A stretch of 64,000 bases of DNA from an uncultured Flavobacteriaceae bacterium. GTDB taxonomy: Bacteria > Bacteroidota > Bacteroidia > Flavobacteriales > Flavobacteriaceae. Below the pieces are notes generated by a model. It was not told the origin of the DNA and ran no database searches. It saw nothing but the letters and a program-made list of their open reading frames with translations. The position numbers were made by a program, and so were the translations under genes. The stretch spans positions 310,001 through 374,000 of the forward strand of contig CANLUH010000005.1 in assembly GCA_947494205.1 (NCBI GenBank), given 5' to 3'. This document shows, in pieces, positions 42,925 through 52,641 of this stretch. Each line of letters starts with the position of its first letter. The first letter of the stretch is position 1.

Positions 42925-44394
42925 ATGACAGCACACGAAAATAAAATTGTAGGAGAAGGTCTAACTTACGACGACGTTCTTTTAGTCCCAGCTTTCTCAG
43001 AAGTACTACCTAGAGAAGTTAACATTCAAACAAAATTTACGAGAAACATAACTATTAATGTTCCTATTGTATCTGCAGCTATGGATACAGTTACAGAAAG
43101 TGCTATGGCAATTGCTATGGCAAGAGAAGGTGGGATAGGTGTGTTACATAAAAATATGACAATTGATCAACAAGCTCAGAAAGTACGTAAAGTAAAGCGT
43201 GCAGAAAGCGGTATGATTATAGATCCTGTAACACTGCCACTTACAGCAGTTGTTTTAGATGCTAAACAACAAATGAAAGAGCATAGTATTGGTGGTATTC
43301 CTATTGTAGACGAAAATGGCCTACTAAAAGGAATTGTTACAAATCGTGATTTACGTTTCGAGCATCAAAACGAAAGACCTATTGTAGAAGTTATGACAAG
43401 TGAAAACTTAGTAACAGCACCAGTAGGAACATCTTTAAAAGATGCTGAGAAAATTCTTCAGAAAAATAAAATTGAAAAATTATTAATTGTTGAAGGTGAT
43501 AAACTAGTTGGGTTAATTACATTTAGAGACATTACAAAAGTGACTCAAAAACCAATAGCTAATAAAGATAGTTATGGACGTTTAAGAGTTGCTGCAGCAA
43601 TAGGAGTAACAGGAGATGCAGTAGATAGAGCAGCTGCTTTAGTAAAAGCAGGAGTAGATGCTATTATTATAGATACAGCGCATGGGCATACAAAAGGTGT
43701 TGTCTCTGTTTTAAAAGACATTAAAAAACAATTTCCAGAATTAGAAGTTGTTGTAGGTAATATAGCAACAGCAGAGGCTGCTAAATATTTAGTAGATGCT
43801 GGAGCAGATGCTGTAAAGGTTGGAATAGGACCTGGTTCTATTTGTACAACACGTGTAGTCGCAGGAGTAGGATTTCCTCAGTTTTCGGCAGTATTAGAAG
43901 TTGCTGCAGCTATTAAAGGAAGTGGCGTACCAGTTATTGCAGATGGTGGTATTCGTTATACGGGAGATATCCCAAAAGCGATTGCAGCAGGAGCAGATTG
44001 TGTTATGCTTGGTTCATTGTTAGCAGGAACTAAAGAATCTCCAGGAGAAACGATTATATACGAAGGAAGAAAATTTAAATCGTATCGTGGAATGGGATCT
44101 GTTGAAGCTATGAAACAAGGCAGTAAAGATCGTTATTTCCAAGATGTAGAAGACGATATTAAAAAACTAGTACCAGAAGGTATTGTAGGTCGTGTACCAT
44201 ATAAAGGAGAATTATTTGAAAGTATCCATCAATTTATTGGCGGTTTACGTGCAGGAATGGGCTATTGCGGCGCTAAGGATGTAGAAACATTAAAAGAAAC
44301 TGGACGTTTTGTAAAAATTACCGCTTCGGGAATTAATGAAAGTCATCCGCACGATGTTACCATAACTAAAGAAGCTCCTAATTACTCAAGATAA
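42925..44394 (+). CDS. guaB: IMP dehydrogenase
   Basis: 489 residues from the ATG at 42925; this start is chosen because the preceding in-frame codons overlap the promoter and [22 protein letters not shown] is the usual N terminus. The enzyme oxidises IMP to XMP in GMP synthesis. Two CBS domains occupy about 95-220 ([18 protein letters not shown]). The catalytic Cys307 lies in GPGSICTTR, and the mobile flap appears as [11 protein letters not shown] hairpin terminator follows at 44416. Confidence 0.96.
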   Translation: MTAHENKIVGEGLTYDDVLLVPAFSEVLPREVNIQTKFTRNITINVPIVSAAMDTVTESAMAIAMAREGGIGVLHKNMTIDQQAQKVRKVKRAESGMIIDPVTLPLTAVVLDAKQQMKEHSIGGIPIVDENGLLKGIVTNRDLRFEHQNERPIVEVMTSENLVTAPVGTSLKDAEKILQKNKIEKLLIVEGDKLVGLITFRDITKVTQKPIANKDSYGRLRVAAAIGVTGDAVDRAAALVKAGVDAIIIDTAHGHTKGVVSVLKDIKKQFPELEVVVGNIATAEAAKYLVDAGADAVKVGIGPGSICTTRVVAGVGFPQFSAVLEVAAAIKGSGVPVIADGGIRYTGDIPKAIAAGADCVMLGSLLAGTKESPGETIIYEGRKFKSYRGMGSVEAMKQGSKDRYFQDVEDDIKKLVPEGIVGRVPYKGELFESIHQFIGGLRAGMGYCGAKDVETLKETGRFVKITASGINESHPHDVTITKEAPNYSR

Positions 44395-44415
44395 TTAAAA
44401 GCTTAAAATAGATAC

Positions 44416-44450
44416 AAAAGCAGTACCATTGGTGCTGCTTTTTCTTTTTT
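44416..44450 (+). terminator. guaB terminator
   Basis: AAAAGCAGTACC pairs with GGTGCTGCTTTT around a short loop (one mismatch), followed by T-rich sequence. Confidence 0.8.
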
Positions 44451-44585
44451 AAGAAGCACCATAATCTAACATTGTTATTGTGAAAACTAATTGATGAAAT
44501 TGTATTCATTAATAAAAGAATAGTATTATTTAATGGTTATGTATTCTAGTAATTTGTAGCCATTAACCCCTTTAAATAATATGAA

Positions 44586-45524
44586 ATGAAGAAAGTATTT
44601 TTATTACTATGCGTCGCGCTTGCATTTTCTTGTACAGAAAGTGATGATAGCGGGGCTAATCAAGGTACCACAGGTGGCGGTACAACAGGAGGCGGTACTA
44701 CTGGTGGAACAGGAGGAGGTACAACATTTACAGTGCCAGAAGTTACAGCTACAGGTTTTGATTTGTCAGATTCAGATACAACTGGTTGGGACATGATTTG
44801 GGAAGAAGACTTTTCTTCTAACCTAAGTGATTGGTCAATTTGGCAAGGAGGTGCTTTTAATAACGAATTACAATTATATCAAGATGATAATTTATATGTA
44901 GAAAACGGATACTTATTTATAAGACAAAGACGTCAAGTAGCTTCTGGGCCAACAAATCCTTTTGACGGTACAACGTCTACTTTTGCTTTTACAAGCGGTC
45001 GAATAGAAACTAACGCAACATATAGTCCTGCAACGGTAGATGGAGGTAATACTATTCGCTATTCTGCAAGAATCTTACTCCCAGAAGGAGAAGGTTTATG
45101 GCCTGCATTTTGGAGTTATAATGATCCATGGCCAACAATGGGAGAGATAGATGTTATTGAGTATAGAGGAGGAGAGCCAAACGAATACAGTACTAATTTT
45201 CATTATGGAGAAGAGACAAACACGGTATTAACTAATCCTGGAGCACAGAATTTCACTTATAATAATGGTGCAAGTTTATCTGACGAGTTTCATGTATTTG
45301 AAGTTATTTGGTCTCAAAACACATTAGAGTTATTATTCGATGGAAATATAGTTAAAACATACAATACAGACGATTGGGAATATGTAGACGATATGTACGA
45401 TAAATCTCAAAAAATAGTTTTAAATATGGCTGTAGGCGGAAACTTTTTTACAGACTTAGATGAAACACAAATACCAAACGAATCCTTTTTAATTGTAGAT
45501 TGGGTTAAAGTATTTAAACAGTAA
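44586..45524 (+). CDS. Glycoside hydrolase family 16 lipoprotein (beta-glucanase type)
   Basis: 312 residues, lipobox LAFSC with Cys16, then a Gly/Thr linker (about 25-48) and a GH16 jelly-roll domain (about 65-312). The catalytic motif is EIDVIE with nucleophile Glu187, Asp189 and acid/base Glu192. Other family marks are IWEEDFSSNLSDWSIW, ELQLYQDDN and WPAFWSYNDPWP. Laminarin-type beta-1,3-glucan is a likely substrate for a marine flavobacterium, but agar or mixed-linkage glucan cannot be excluded. No SusCD pair is adjacent. It starts at ATG 44586, not at the out-of-frame ATG at 44581. Confidence 0.93.
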   Translation: MKKVFLLLCVALAFSCTESDDSGANQGTTGGGTTGGGTTGGTGGGTTFTVPEVTATGFDLSDSDTTGWDMIWEEDFSSNLSDWSIWQGGAFNNELQLYQDDNLYVENGYLFIRQRRQVASGPTNPFDGTTSTFAFTSGRIETNATYSPATVDGGNTIRYSARILLPEGEGLWPAFWSYNDPWPTMGEIDVIEYRGGEPNEYSTNFHYGEETNTVLTNPGAQNFTYNNGASLSDEFHVFEVIWSQNTLELLFDGNIVKTYNTDDWEYVDDMYDKSQKIVLNMAVGGNFFTDLDETQIPNESFLIVDWVKVFKQ

Positions 45525-45583
45525 ATTCTGCTAGATTTCTTTTTAGTTAAAAATGGCGTGGTTGTTTCTATTTTTAACTTATT

Positions 45584-45616
45584 AAAAAGTGATAGTCTTT
45601 AAGATTATCACTTTTT
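45584..45616. terminator. Bidirectional terminator between GH16 and GNAT genes
   Basis: AAAAAGTGATA (45584-45594) pairs with TATCACTTTTT (45606-45616), serving both converging genes. Confidence 0.85.
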
Positions 45617-45624
45617 TATTTATA

Positions 45625-46161
45625 CTAAAGTAATAGGCTAGGCAAATGTTCTTTATTAATAACCCAGCGTTTTACTGGTTGCTCAAAATTTAAATAACCA
45701 GGAATACAAACATGTTCATTTACAAAAGTAAAACCAATACGCTCTAATGTTTTATTTGGTGCGGGGTTTAAAGCGTAGGGCTCACAAAAAAGTCGCTGTA
45801 AATGTAACGCTTCAAAAAATATAGGAATTGATAATTTTAAAAACTGGATACCTAATCCTTTTTGTCGGGTTTGCTGTTCCCAAAGGTGTAAATGCATAAA
45901 TGCTTGAGTATTAAACTCAATTTGGTTTACATTACAATGGCCAATAGCTTTACCATTTAATAACCAAATAAGAGCAAACGATTTTTTTTGTTCAATAGGA
46001 GTGTTAAGTTGAGAACTTAACATAGTAATTAAATCTGTTCTATTGGGTAACTTAGATAAATCTACACCCATACCAATAAGATGTTCATCGCTAGAGTTTA
46101 GCCAATAGTCTACTAATGCGTTTATATCTTCGTGCTGTATAGGTCTAACAGAAATATCCAT
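45625..46161 (-). CDS. GNAT family N-acetyltransferase
   Basis: 178 residues. The fold of RimJ/RimL-like GNAT enzymes is suggested by VRPIQHEDINALVDYWL, a central HLHLWEQQTRQKGLGIQFL acetyl-CoA loop (QTRQKGLG) and ALNPAPNKTLERIGFTFV near the end (quoted in parts). It would transfer an acetyl group to an amine of a protein, peptide or small molecule. It ends a minus-strand row of three and stops 2 bases before the small gene's end. Confidence 0.82.
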   Translation of the reverse strand: MDISVRPIQHEDINALVDYWLNSSDEHLIGMGVDLSKLPNRTDLITMLSSQLNTPIEQKKSFALIWLLNGKAIGHCNVNQIEFNTQAFMHLHLWEQQTRQKGLGIQFLKLSIPIFFEALHLQRLFCEPYALNPAPNKTLERIGFTFVNEHVCIPGYLNFEQPVKRWVINKEHLPSLLL

Positions 46162-46163
46162 TT

Positions 46164-46400
46164 TTATTCAGTATATAATTGACCTCTATGTGGTTTTAAA
46201 GCATCTCTAACAGGTTTCATTTCATCATCGTTAACAACCATAAAGGCAATAGCATGTGCCTCGTTAAGAGCTTCAAAACCAGTAATGTTTAATGCTAGTT
46301 TTTGTATTATTATATACTCTTTTAAATGTATTACGTGATGTTCTGCTATTTTTAAAGCATCTGGACCACGAAAATCCCAAATTAATTTAAGTTTACGCAT
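46164..46400 (-). CDS. Small conserved protein of unknown function
   Basis: 78 residues, soluble, starting RKLKLIWDFRGPDALKIAEHH and ending KPHRGQLYTE (quoted in parts). It is packed between a SRPBCC gene (8-base overlap) and a GNAT gene (2-base gap), which supports it being translated. The pattern of a short alpha/beta protein with several His and a predicted ferredoxin-like layout resembles small dimeric-barrel-type proteins, but I recognise no named family. Confidence 0.6.
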   Translation of the reverse strand: MRKLKLIWDFRGPDALKIAEHHVIHLKEYIIIQKLALNITGFEALNEAHAIAFMVVNDDEMKPVRDALKPHRGQLYTE

Positions 46401-46848
46401 CTAGAACAGTTATGTTGTTTTCGGCAAAGTTTTTAAAATCTATTAAATATTTCATGGATTGCTTTTTAAAAGTATTCGGCATTAATAAAGTAAGCATTCT
46501 CATTTTAAAATTGGTAGCAATAAATTCACTTTTAGAAGTCCACTTTGTGTAACCTTCTTTTGTTTCTTCAAAAGTGTTTTGTTGAATATTATGCATTCCA
46601 GGCGCATCGTAGTTTAAAAACATCTTATGTGGTAATTTTATATCTACTATTGTTTCAATAAGAGACATATTACGTTTTCCAAATTTATAATTTAATTGCA
46701 TCTTAGCTCCAACTTTTCCCGGACTACCAGAAAGGTGCTCATAACTTGTTAATCCACGTTGCCAATGTTTCATGTTATCGTGATTATCCAGTTTTTTTAT
46801 AAACTCTTCAAGAGGTATTTTAACTGTTATTTCAGAAGTATACTTCAT
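46393..46848 (-). CDS. SRPBCC (START/Bet v1-like) family protein
   Basis: 151 residues. The sequence EITVKIPLEEFIKKLDN, GAKMQLNYKFGKR and KMFLNYDAPGMHNIQQN (quoted in parts) follows the helix-grip fold of SRPBCC proteins, which bind hydrophobic small molecules in a deep pocket. First gene of a three-gene minus-strand row. A near-match to the iron operator (ATTTAATCTAAAT) lies 38 bases upstream at 46886, which may be chance. Confidence 0.75.
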   Translation of the reverse strand: MKYTSEITVKIPLEEFIKKLDNHDNMKHWQRGLTSYEHLSGSPGKVGAKMQLNYKFGKRNMSLIETIVDIKLPHKMFLNYDAPGMHNIQQNTFEETKEGYTKWTSKSEFIATNFKMRMLTLLMPNTFKKQSMKYLIDFKNFAENNITVLDA

Positions 46849-47067
46849 CTAACAAAAGAAATTTAATCGAATTTAAAAAATAAATATTTAATCTAAATTA
46901 AACAGGAGTTAAATTGGCTTTTTTTTCGATAAAAAGCACTGAGTAGGCTACTAAAAACAAGGAAAACGTTTTAGTAAATATGTGTTATAAACAGTGGTTG
47001 ATTTATCTATAATTAAAAAAAACGGTTTAGAACACTAAATAAACTTTAGTAACGTTAGTTAATATAC

Positions 47068-47097
47068 TTGTATTATAGGCTAATATTGCTATTTTTG
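47068..47097 (+). promoter_or_regulatory. Promoter of the parvulin operon (TTG-N19-TATTTTTG)
   Basis: TTG at 47068-47070 and TATTTTTG at 47090-47097, with the ATG 27 bases later. Confidence 0.65.
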
Positions 47098-47124
47098 CAA
47101 CCATTGTAAAAACAAAAAAAGATT

Positions 47125-49047
47125 ATGAAAAAAAGATTTGTATTATGTTTTTTAAGTGTTGTGTTTGTTCAACTATTAACAGCACAAAACAATAATAAAG
47201 AAATACTTTTTACTGTAGAAGATACTCCAGTTTATGCTTCGGAATTTATTAGGGTTTACAATAAGAATTTAGAATTAGTAAAAGATGAATCGCAAAAAGA
47301 TGTAGATGGTTATTTAGAGTTATTCATTAATTACAAATTAAAACTACAAGAAGCTAAAGCATTAGGATTAGATAAAAAGGATAGTTATTTAAGAGAATTT
47401 GATAGTTACAAAAAACAACTGTCTAAAAACTATTTAACAGATACCAAAGTAACAGATGCTTTAGTAGAAGAAGCATACGAAAGAATGGGGTACGAAGTAG
47501 ATGCTAGCCATATATTAGTAAGGTTAGAAGAAGGCGCTACACCAGACGATACATTAAAAGTATATAACGAAATCGTAAAGCTACGTAACCGTGTTATAGA
47601 TGAAGGTTACAAAGCTGTACAAAGAGATGTACATAACGGAAAAACTATTTTTGCTGAGGACTTAGGATATTTCACAGCGTTTAAAATGGTTTACGATTTC
47701 GAAAACGAGGCATACAATACAGAAGTTGGCAAAGTGTCTCAACCTTTTAGAACTCGTTTTGGATACCATGTATTAACTGTTTTAGATAAGCGTGTTTCGA
47801 GAGGGCAAGTAACAGCTGCTCATATTATGATTAAAGATGACGAAACTAAAATTAACGAAATCTATAAGAGAATAGAACAAGGTGAAACTTTTGAGGCGCT
47901 AGCAAAGCAGTTTTCAGAAGATAAAAGCTCAGCAAACAAAGGAGGAGCTTTAAACCCATTTTCAAGTGGAGAATTAAGTTCTAAAACGTTTGAAAATGTT
48001 GCATTCGGTTTAAAAGAAAAAGAAGTATCTAAACCTTTTAAAAGTGAATTTGGATGGCATATTATTAAACTTTTAGGTAAAAAAGAAAGAGAACCTTTTG
48101 ATCAAGTAAAAGGGTTTTTAGAAAACAAAATAAGAAGAGATTCCAGATCTAAATTAATTAATACATCTAGAATTAATACTTTAAAAGCAAGATATACAAT
48201 TGAAGAGAATGTATCTGAAATAGATTATTTTAAAACTATAATTAACCAATCGTATTTACAAGGTAGATGGAATTTACCAGAAAATTTTAAAGCAGATAAG
48301 CCATTATTAAAAGTACAAGAAAGACAATTAACTAATAATGATTTTGGTCAATTTTTATTAAAAAGTCAAAGACAACGATCTGCAGATAAAAACTTGTACA
48401 GTATAATCGATAAGATATACGAGCGTTATTATGAATATGAATTATTAAGATATCAAGAAGATAATTTAATAAACGAAAATGAAGACTATGCACAAATACT
48501 TGGAGAGTATAGAGATGGACTATTACTATTCGATTTAATGGAAACAGAAATATGGAATTCTGCAAAAACAGATTCTGTAGCGTTAAAGAACTATTATAAT
48601 AATAACAAAGCAAATTATTTTTATAATGAACGAATAGATGCTTTAGTAGCATCTTCAGCTGAAAAGAATAACATTAAAAAGGTTGCAAAACTTTTAAAAG
48701 CTGGAAAAACTGTTGAAACTATAAAGGCAGCAGTTAATATAGACGATAAAATTAATGTAAGCTTTACAGAAGAGGAAATGGAAGCTAATCATCAAGCTTT
48801 ACCAAAAGGATTCAAATTTAAAAAAGGTGTTTCTAAAGTCTACAAACATAACGATGCTTATGTTGTTATTAAGGTAAAAGCAATACTACCAAAAGTTGCT
48901 AAAACATACGATGAAACTAAAGGGAAAGTTATTAGTGACTACCAAACCTATAAAGAAAAAAACTGGATAAAAGCATTAGCAGATAAGTATAAAGTAACAG
49001 TTAACGAAGCTGTTCTAAAAAACGTAAAAAGAAATATTAAAAAGTAA
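47125..49047 (+). CDS. Periplasmic peptidyl-prolyl isomerase with two parvulin domains
   Basis: 640 residues with a signal peptide (ending LLTAQ, about 20). A SurA-like helical N-terminal part (about 22-115) precedes two parvulin domains, about 120-225 (ASHILVRLEEGATP, FGYHVLTVLDKR) and 230-330 (AAHIMIKDDE, FSEDKSSANKGGALNPFSSGEL, FGWHIIKLLGKKE; quoted in parts). The C-terminal half is charged and helical. It helps outer-membrane proteins fold in the periplasm. It is first in a three-gene operon; its stop codon touches the next reading frame. Confidence 0.92.
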   Translation: MKKRFVLCFLSVVFVQLLTAQNNNKEILFTVEDTPVYASEFIRVYNKNLELVKDESQKDVDGYLELFINYKLKLQEAKALGLDKKDSYLREFDSYKKQLSKNYLTDTKVTDALVEEAYERMGYEVDASHILVRLEEGATPDDTLKVYNEIVKLRNRVIDEGYKAVQRDVHNGKTIFAEDLGYFTAFKMVYDFENEAYNTEVGKVSQPFRTRFGYHVLTVLDKRVSRGQVTAAHIMIKDDETKINEIYKRIEQGETFEALAKQFSEDKSSANKGGALNPFSSGELSSKTFENVAFGLKEKEVSKPFKSEFGWHIIKLLGKKEREPFDQVKGFLENKIRRDSRSKLINTSRINTLKARYTIEENVSEIDYFKTIINQSYLQGRWNLPENFKADKPLLKVQERQLTNNDFGQFLLKSQRQRSADKNLYSIIDKIYERYYEYELLRYQEDNLINENEDYAQILGEYRDGLLLFDLMETEIWNSAKTDSVALKNYYNNNKANYFYNERIDALVASSAEKNNIKKVAKLLKAGKTVETIKAAVNIDDKINVSFTEEEMEANHQALPKGFKFKKGVSKVYKHNDAYVVIKVKAILPKVAKTYDETKGKVISDYQTYKEKNWIKALADKYKVTVNEAVLKNVKRNIKK

Positions 49048-49904
49048 TTATTATTAAAAATACACTTTACATATTATCTATACTATTATTAGTAGTATCC
49101 TGTGAGTATTTTAACCCTACAACAGAAGAAAATGCTGTAGCAAGAGTTAATAATAATTTTTTATACGAAAATGATATTATTAATGCCTTACCAGAAAATT
49201 ATACAAAGGCAGATAGTACAATACTAGTAAATAACATGATTAATCGTTGGGCTACTAAACAATTACTAGTAAGTGGAGCAGAGTTAAATTTAAAGCAAGA
49301 AACACAAAGTGAGTTTAATAAATTAGTAGAACAATATAAAAGTGATTTGTATAGTAAAGCCTATTTAGAAGCTTTAGTATATAAAAACTTAGATACAGTT
49401 GTTTCTAAAGAGGAAGCTACTCTATATTACGAAAATAATAAAAGCGCCTTTAAATTAAATGAAGAGCTTATTAAACTTAGATACATAAACTTAGATGCCA
49501 ATCGATTAGATTTAGACGATTTAAAAACAAAGTTTAAGCGCTTTGATATTAAAGATAAAAAAGAATTAGATTCTATTTCTATTCAGTTTAAAGCCTATTC
49601 GCTTAACGATTCTGTATGGATTCGCTTAAACCAAGCAGTGAAAAAAATACATGGTATTAACCAAGAAAATAAAGCAGAACTGTTAAAAAAATCTAATTTT
49701 GTACAACTCAAAGATTCATTAGGACTATATTTGATCCAAATAAATGATGTCCTACTAAGAAACAGTACAGCACCTTTGGAATATGTAAAACCTACAATAG
49801 ACCAAATAGTGGTAAACAAGCGTAAGTTGGAACTCATTACAAAGTTAAAACAAGACATTACAAAAGATGCCATTAAAAATAAACATTTTGAAATTTACAA
49901 TTAA
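49047..49904 (+). CDS. SurA-like lipoprotein without parvulin domain, apparent ATT start
   Basis: The first ATG in frame is at 49236, but the frame upstream of it encodes a convincing lipoprotein signal peptide: NTLYILSILLLVVSC with lipobox VVSC, then EYFNPTTEENAVARVNN. The frame is open only back to 49041 (TAA at 49038-49040) and holds no ATG, GTG or TTG; three consecutive ATT codons at 49047, 49050 and 49053 are the only near-cognate starts. The first overlaps the stop of the upstream gene by one base, in the place where the TAATG overlap is normal in this genome. From 49047 the product is 285 residues. It lies between two parvulin genes, and flavobacteria usually have a lipoprotein at this position. 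Family: SurA-like N-terminal and helical regions only. Confidence 0.7.
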   Translation: MIIKNTLYILSILLLVVSCEYFNPTTEENAVARVNNNFLYENDIINALPENYTKADSTILVNNMINRWATKQLLVSGAELNLKQETQSEFNKLVEQYKSDLYSKAYLEALVYKNLDTVVSKEEATLYYENNKSAFKLNEELIKLRYINLDANRLDLDDLKTKFKRFDIKDKKELDSISIQFKAYSLNDSVWIRLNQAVKKIHGINQENKAELLKKSNFVQLKDSLGLYLIQINDVLLRNSTAPLEYVKPTIDQIVVNKRKLELITKLKQDITKDAIKNKHFEIYN

Positions 49905-49905
49905 T

Positions 49906-51312
49906 TTGAAACACATTATAGCGTTAAGCTTAGCTCTTTTTGTTGCACAAGGATTAGTAGCACAAGAAATTATAGAAGAGAAAGAAGAAGTAAAAAAACA
50001 AGACAGCGTAAAACCTTTTACAGAGCAAAAAGTAGATGGAGTTGCCGCAGTAGTTGGAGACTTTATTGTTTTAGATTCTGATGTAGCTTTAGAGTACGAA
50101 AAATTAAAATTAAGAGGCGCAAACTTAGAAAACTTTACAGAGTGCCAATTATTTGGTAAGCTTTTAGAGGATAAATTATATGCACACCAAGCCATACAAG
50201 ACAGTATTGTGGTTAATGAGGCAGAAATTAGAAGTTATGTAAACCAACAAATCGATGAATTTAAACTTAGACTTAATGGATCTTTAGATGAAGTATTAAA
50301 ACTTTATAAAAAAGAAGATGAAAAGAGTTTAAGAGAAGAAATGATTGAAATCAACAGAACACAAAAATTGGTTTCAGAAATGCAAAAGAAAATTGTTGAT
50401 GAAATAGAAGTAACGCCAGAAGAAGTACGTATATTCTTTAATAAAATACCAAAAGACCAGAGACCAGTTTTTGGAACAGAACTAAAAGTATCTCAAATAG
50501 TTATAGAACCTAAAGTTACTTTAGAAGCTAAACAAGAAGTAATAGATCAATTAAAAGGATTTAAAAGAGATATAGAAGAAAATGGTGCAAACTTTAGATC
50601 TAAAGCTGTTTTATATTCAGATGATAAAGGCTCTAAAAGAACAGGTGGGTTTTATACATTAAACAAATCTAGGCCAAGAATGGTAAAAGAGTTTAGAGAA
50701 GTTGCATTTTCTTTACAAGAAGGAGAAATATCTGATCCATTTAAAACAGAATTTGGATACCATATTATATATTTAGAAAAAATAAGAGGACAAGAATACG
50801 ATGTAAGACACATTTTAAGAGTTCCTGATGTGTCTTCTAAATCAATAAAAGAAGCAAAAGATAAAATAGAATCCATTAGAAAAAATATACTAGATGGTAA
50901 TATTACTTTCGAAGATGCGGCAAAAGAATCTAGTGATGAAGTTAAAACTAAATACCAAGGCGGTAAGTTAATTAATCCAACAACACAAGATTATAATTTT
51001 GAGCTAACTAAAATGGATCCAGAATTATATGGGCAAATACAGAATTTAAAAGATGGAGAAATCTCTAATGTAATAGAAGATTTAGATAGATCCGAAAATG
51101 TTAAATTTAAAATTTTAAGTATTGCAGATAGAATAGACGAGCATGAAGCAGACTATTCAAGAGACTATTTAAAAATTAAAGAATTAGCATTAAACGAAAA
51201 AAGAATAAAAGCTATAGATAAATGGCAAGACGAAACTATAGAGGCTACTTACATAAAAGTAAGTGGAGAATATAGAAATTGCGATTTTAATAGTAACTGG
51301 TTAAAAAAATAA
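49906..51312 (+). CDS. Periplasmic chaperone/peptidyl-prolyl isomerase, SurA type
   Basis: 468 residues from a TTG at 49906, one base after the upstream stop, which gives a compact signal peptide KHIIALSLALFVAQGLVAQ (cleaved after VAQ). An ATG at 49867 in the same frame would add 13 residues and overlap the upstream gene; it cannot be excluded. A SurA N-terminal domain (about 40-170: GVAAVVGDFIVLDSDVALEYEKL, LLEDKLYAHQAIQD) is followed by two parvulin domains (about 175-280, FGYHIIYLEKIRG; and 285-390, VRHILRVPD; quoted in parts). Third gene of the outer-membrane protein folding operon; the MoxR gene follows after 12 bases. Confidence 0.9.
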   Translation: MKHIIALSLALFVAQGLVAQEIIEEKEEVKKQDSVKPFTEQKVDGVAAVVGDFIVLDSDVALEYEKLKLRGANLENFTECQLFGKLLEDKLYAHQAIQDSIVVNEAEIRSYVNQQIDEFKLRLNGSLDEVLKLYKKEDEKSLREEMIEINRTQKLVSEMQKKIVDEIEVTPEEVRIFFNKIPKDQRPVFGTELKVSQIVIEPKVTLEAKQEVIDQLKGFKRDIEENGANFRSKAVLYSDDKGSKRTGGFYTLNKSRPRMVKEFREVAFSLQEGEISDPFKTEFGYHIIYLEKIRGQEYDVRHILRVPDVSSKSIKEAKDKIESIRKNILDGNITFEDAAKESSDEVKTKYQGGKLINPTTQDYNFELTKMDPELYGQIQNLKDGEISNVIEDLDRSENVKFKILSIADRIDEHEADYSRDYLKIKELALNEKRIKAIDKWQDETIEATYIKVSGEYRNCDFNSNWLKK

Positions 51313-51324
51313 TCATAATAAAGA

Positions 51325-52278
51325 ATGTCAGACGTAGCAGCAGTAAACCAATTAGTAAAAAAATATAACGATTTAAAACAAGAAATAGCCAAAGTAATAG
51401 TTGGGCAAGACGATGTTGTAAATCAAATATTAATCTCCATTTTTTCTGGAGGCCATGCATTACTAATAGGCGTACCCGGTTTGGCAAAAACATTAATGGT
51501 TAATACCATATCGCAAGCATTAGGTTTAAATTTTAAGAGAATACAATTTACACCAGATTTAATGCCAAGTGATATATTAGGAAGTGAAATTTTAGACGAG
51601 AATAGAAACTTTAAATTTATAAAAGGCCCTATTTTTTCTAATATTATTCTAGCAGATGAGATAAACCGTACGCCGCCAAAAACGCAAGCTGCTTTATTAG
51701 AAGCAATGCAAGAACGTGCTGTTACAGTTGCAGGACACCATTATAAATTAGATTTGCCTTATTTTGTTTTAGCAACACAAAACCCAATAGAGCAGGAAGG
51801 AACATATCCGCTTCCTGAAGCTCAATTAGACCGTTTTATGTTTGCAATACATTTAGACTATCCGTCTTTTCAAGAAGAGGTAGATGTCGTTAAAGCAACA
51901 ACAAGTAATGCTAAACCAACAGTAAATGCATTATTTACAGCAAAAGAAATTATAGATTTTCAAGATTTAATTCGTCGTATACCAGTTGCTGACAATGTTA
52001 TTGAATATGCAGTAACTATGGTTGGTAAAACAAGACCTAATAGCGATGCGGCATCAGACTTAGTAAAAAACTATATCGATTGGGGAGCAGGACCAAGAGC
52101 TTCGCAAAATTTAATATTAGCGGCAAAAACACATGCAGCAATACAAGGAAAGTTCTCGCCAGATATAGAAAATGTACAAGCAGTTGCTAAAAGTATATTA
52201 CGTCATAGAATGATTAAAAATTATAAAGCTGAAGCTGAAGGAATAACAGAAGAAGAAATTATTAAATCTTTATTCTAG
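51325..52278 (+). CDS. MoxR family AAA+ ATPase
   Basis: 317 residues. Walker A GVPGLAKT, Walker B in IILADEINRTPPKTQAALLEAMQE, sensor 1 LATQNPIEQEGTYPLPEAQLDRF and a C-terminal lid (quoted in parts) are the standard MoxR signatures. MoxR ATPases remodel or insert metal or cofactors into partner proteins, often with VWA-domain partners, but no VWA gene follows within the window. It is the last gene of the parvulin operon and is followed by a perfect terminator. Confidence 0.94.
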   Translation: MSDVAAVNQLVKKYNDLKQEIAKVIVGQDDVVNQILISIFSGGHALLIGVPGLAKTLMVNTISQALGLNFKRIQFTPDLMPSDILGSEILDENRNFKFIKGPIFSNIILADEINRTPPKTQAALLEAMQERAVTVAGHHYKLDLPYFVLATQNPIEQEGTYPLPEAQLDRFMFAIHLDYPSFQEEVDVVKATTSNAKPTVNALFTAKEIIDFQDLIRRIPVADNVIEYAVTMVGKTRPNSDAASDLVKNYIDWGAGPRASQNLILAAKTHAAIQGKFSPDIENVQAVAKSILRHRMIKNYKAEAEGITEEEIIKSLF

Positions 52279-52294
52279 AAAATAATAAAAGCTG

Positions 52295-52338
52295 AAAAAG
52301 CTTCACTATTAGTTTTAAAACTAATAGTGAAGCTTTTT
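52295..52338 (+). terminator. moxR terminator
   Basis: A perfect 19-base palindrome (52298-52335, arms aagcttcactattagtttt) flanked by A- and T-runs. Confidence 0.93.
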
Positions 52339-52590
52339 TTATATAAATATGGTATCATAATTAGTAGATTTTGTATAAAAAGGAGCTTAAAAGCTAATTA
52401 TGAGTCACGAAAACGATTGAAATTTAAGTTTTTTTAATTCAACAAATAACATTCTCTTATTAATTTAGTATTTTTTTAATTATAATTTTATTGTATTGAT
52501 AAAATTACAAGGCTAAAATGCTGTTTTATTAAGTAATTCTCAATCAATTTTGATATTCCTTATATACTTTTTAAAGTCTAGAGAATTATG

Positions 52591-52598
52591 TAAATTTG
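52591..52598 (+). promoter_or_regulatory. Aconitase -7 promoter element (TAAATTTG)
   Basis: Exact TAnnTTTG match 43 bases before the aconitase ATG. Confidence 0.5.
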
Positions 52599-52641
52599 CA
52601 AGACTTTAAAAAAATAAAAACAACCTTAAATTTTTTACTAT

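Larger units (their letters stand above)
52279..52641. other. 363-base gap: terminator, no gene, aconitase promoter
   Basis: This is the longest gene-free interval. It holds the moxR terminator at its left end and the aconitase -7 element (52591-52598) at its right. The middle is AT-rich without open frames longer than about 30 codons or clear repeats. Confidence 0.7.

Noticed and set aside
44640-44725. Gly/Thr-coding repetitive DNA at the start of the GH16 gene
   Set aside because: An ordinary low-complexity linker between lipid anchor and enzyme domain.
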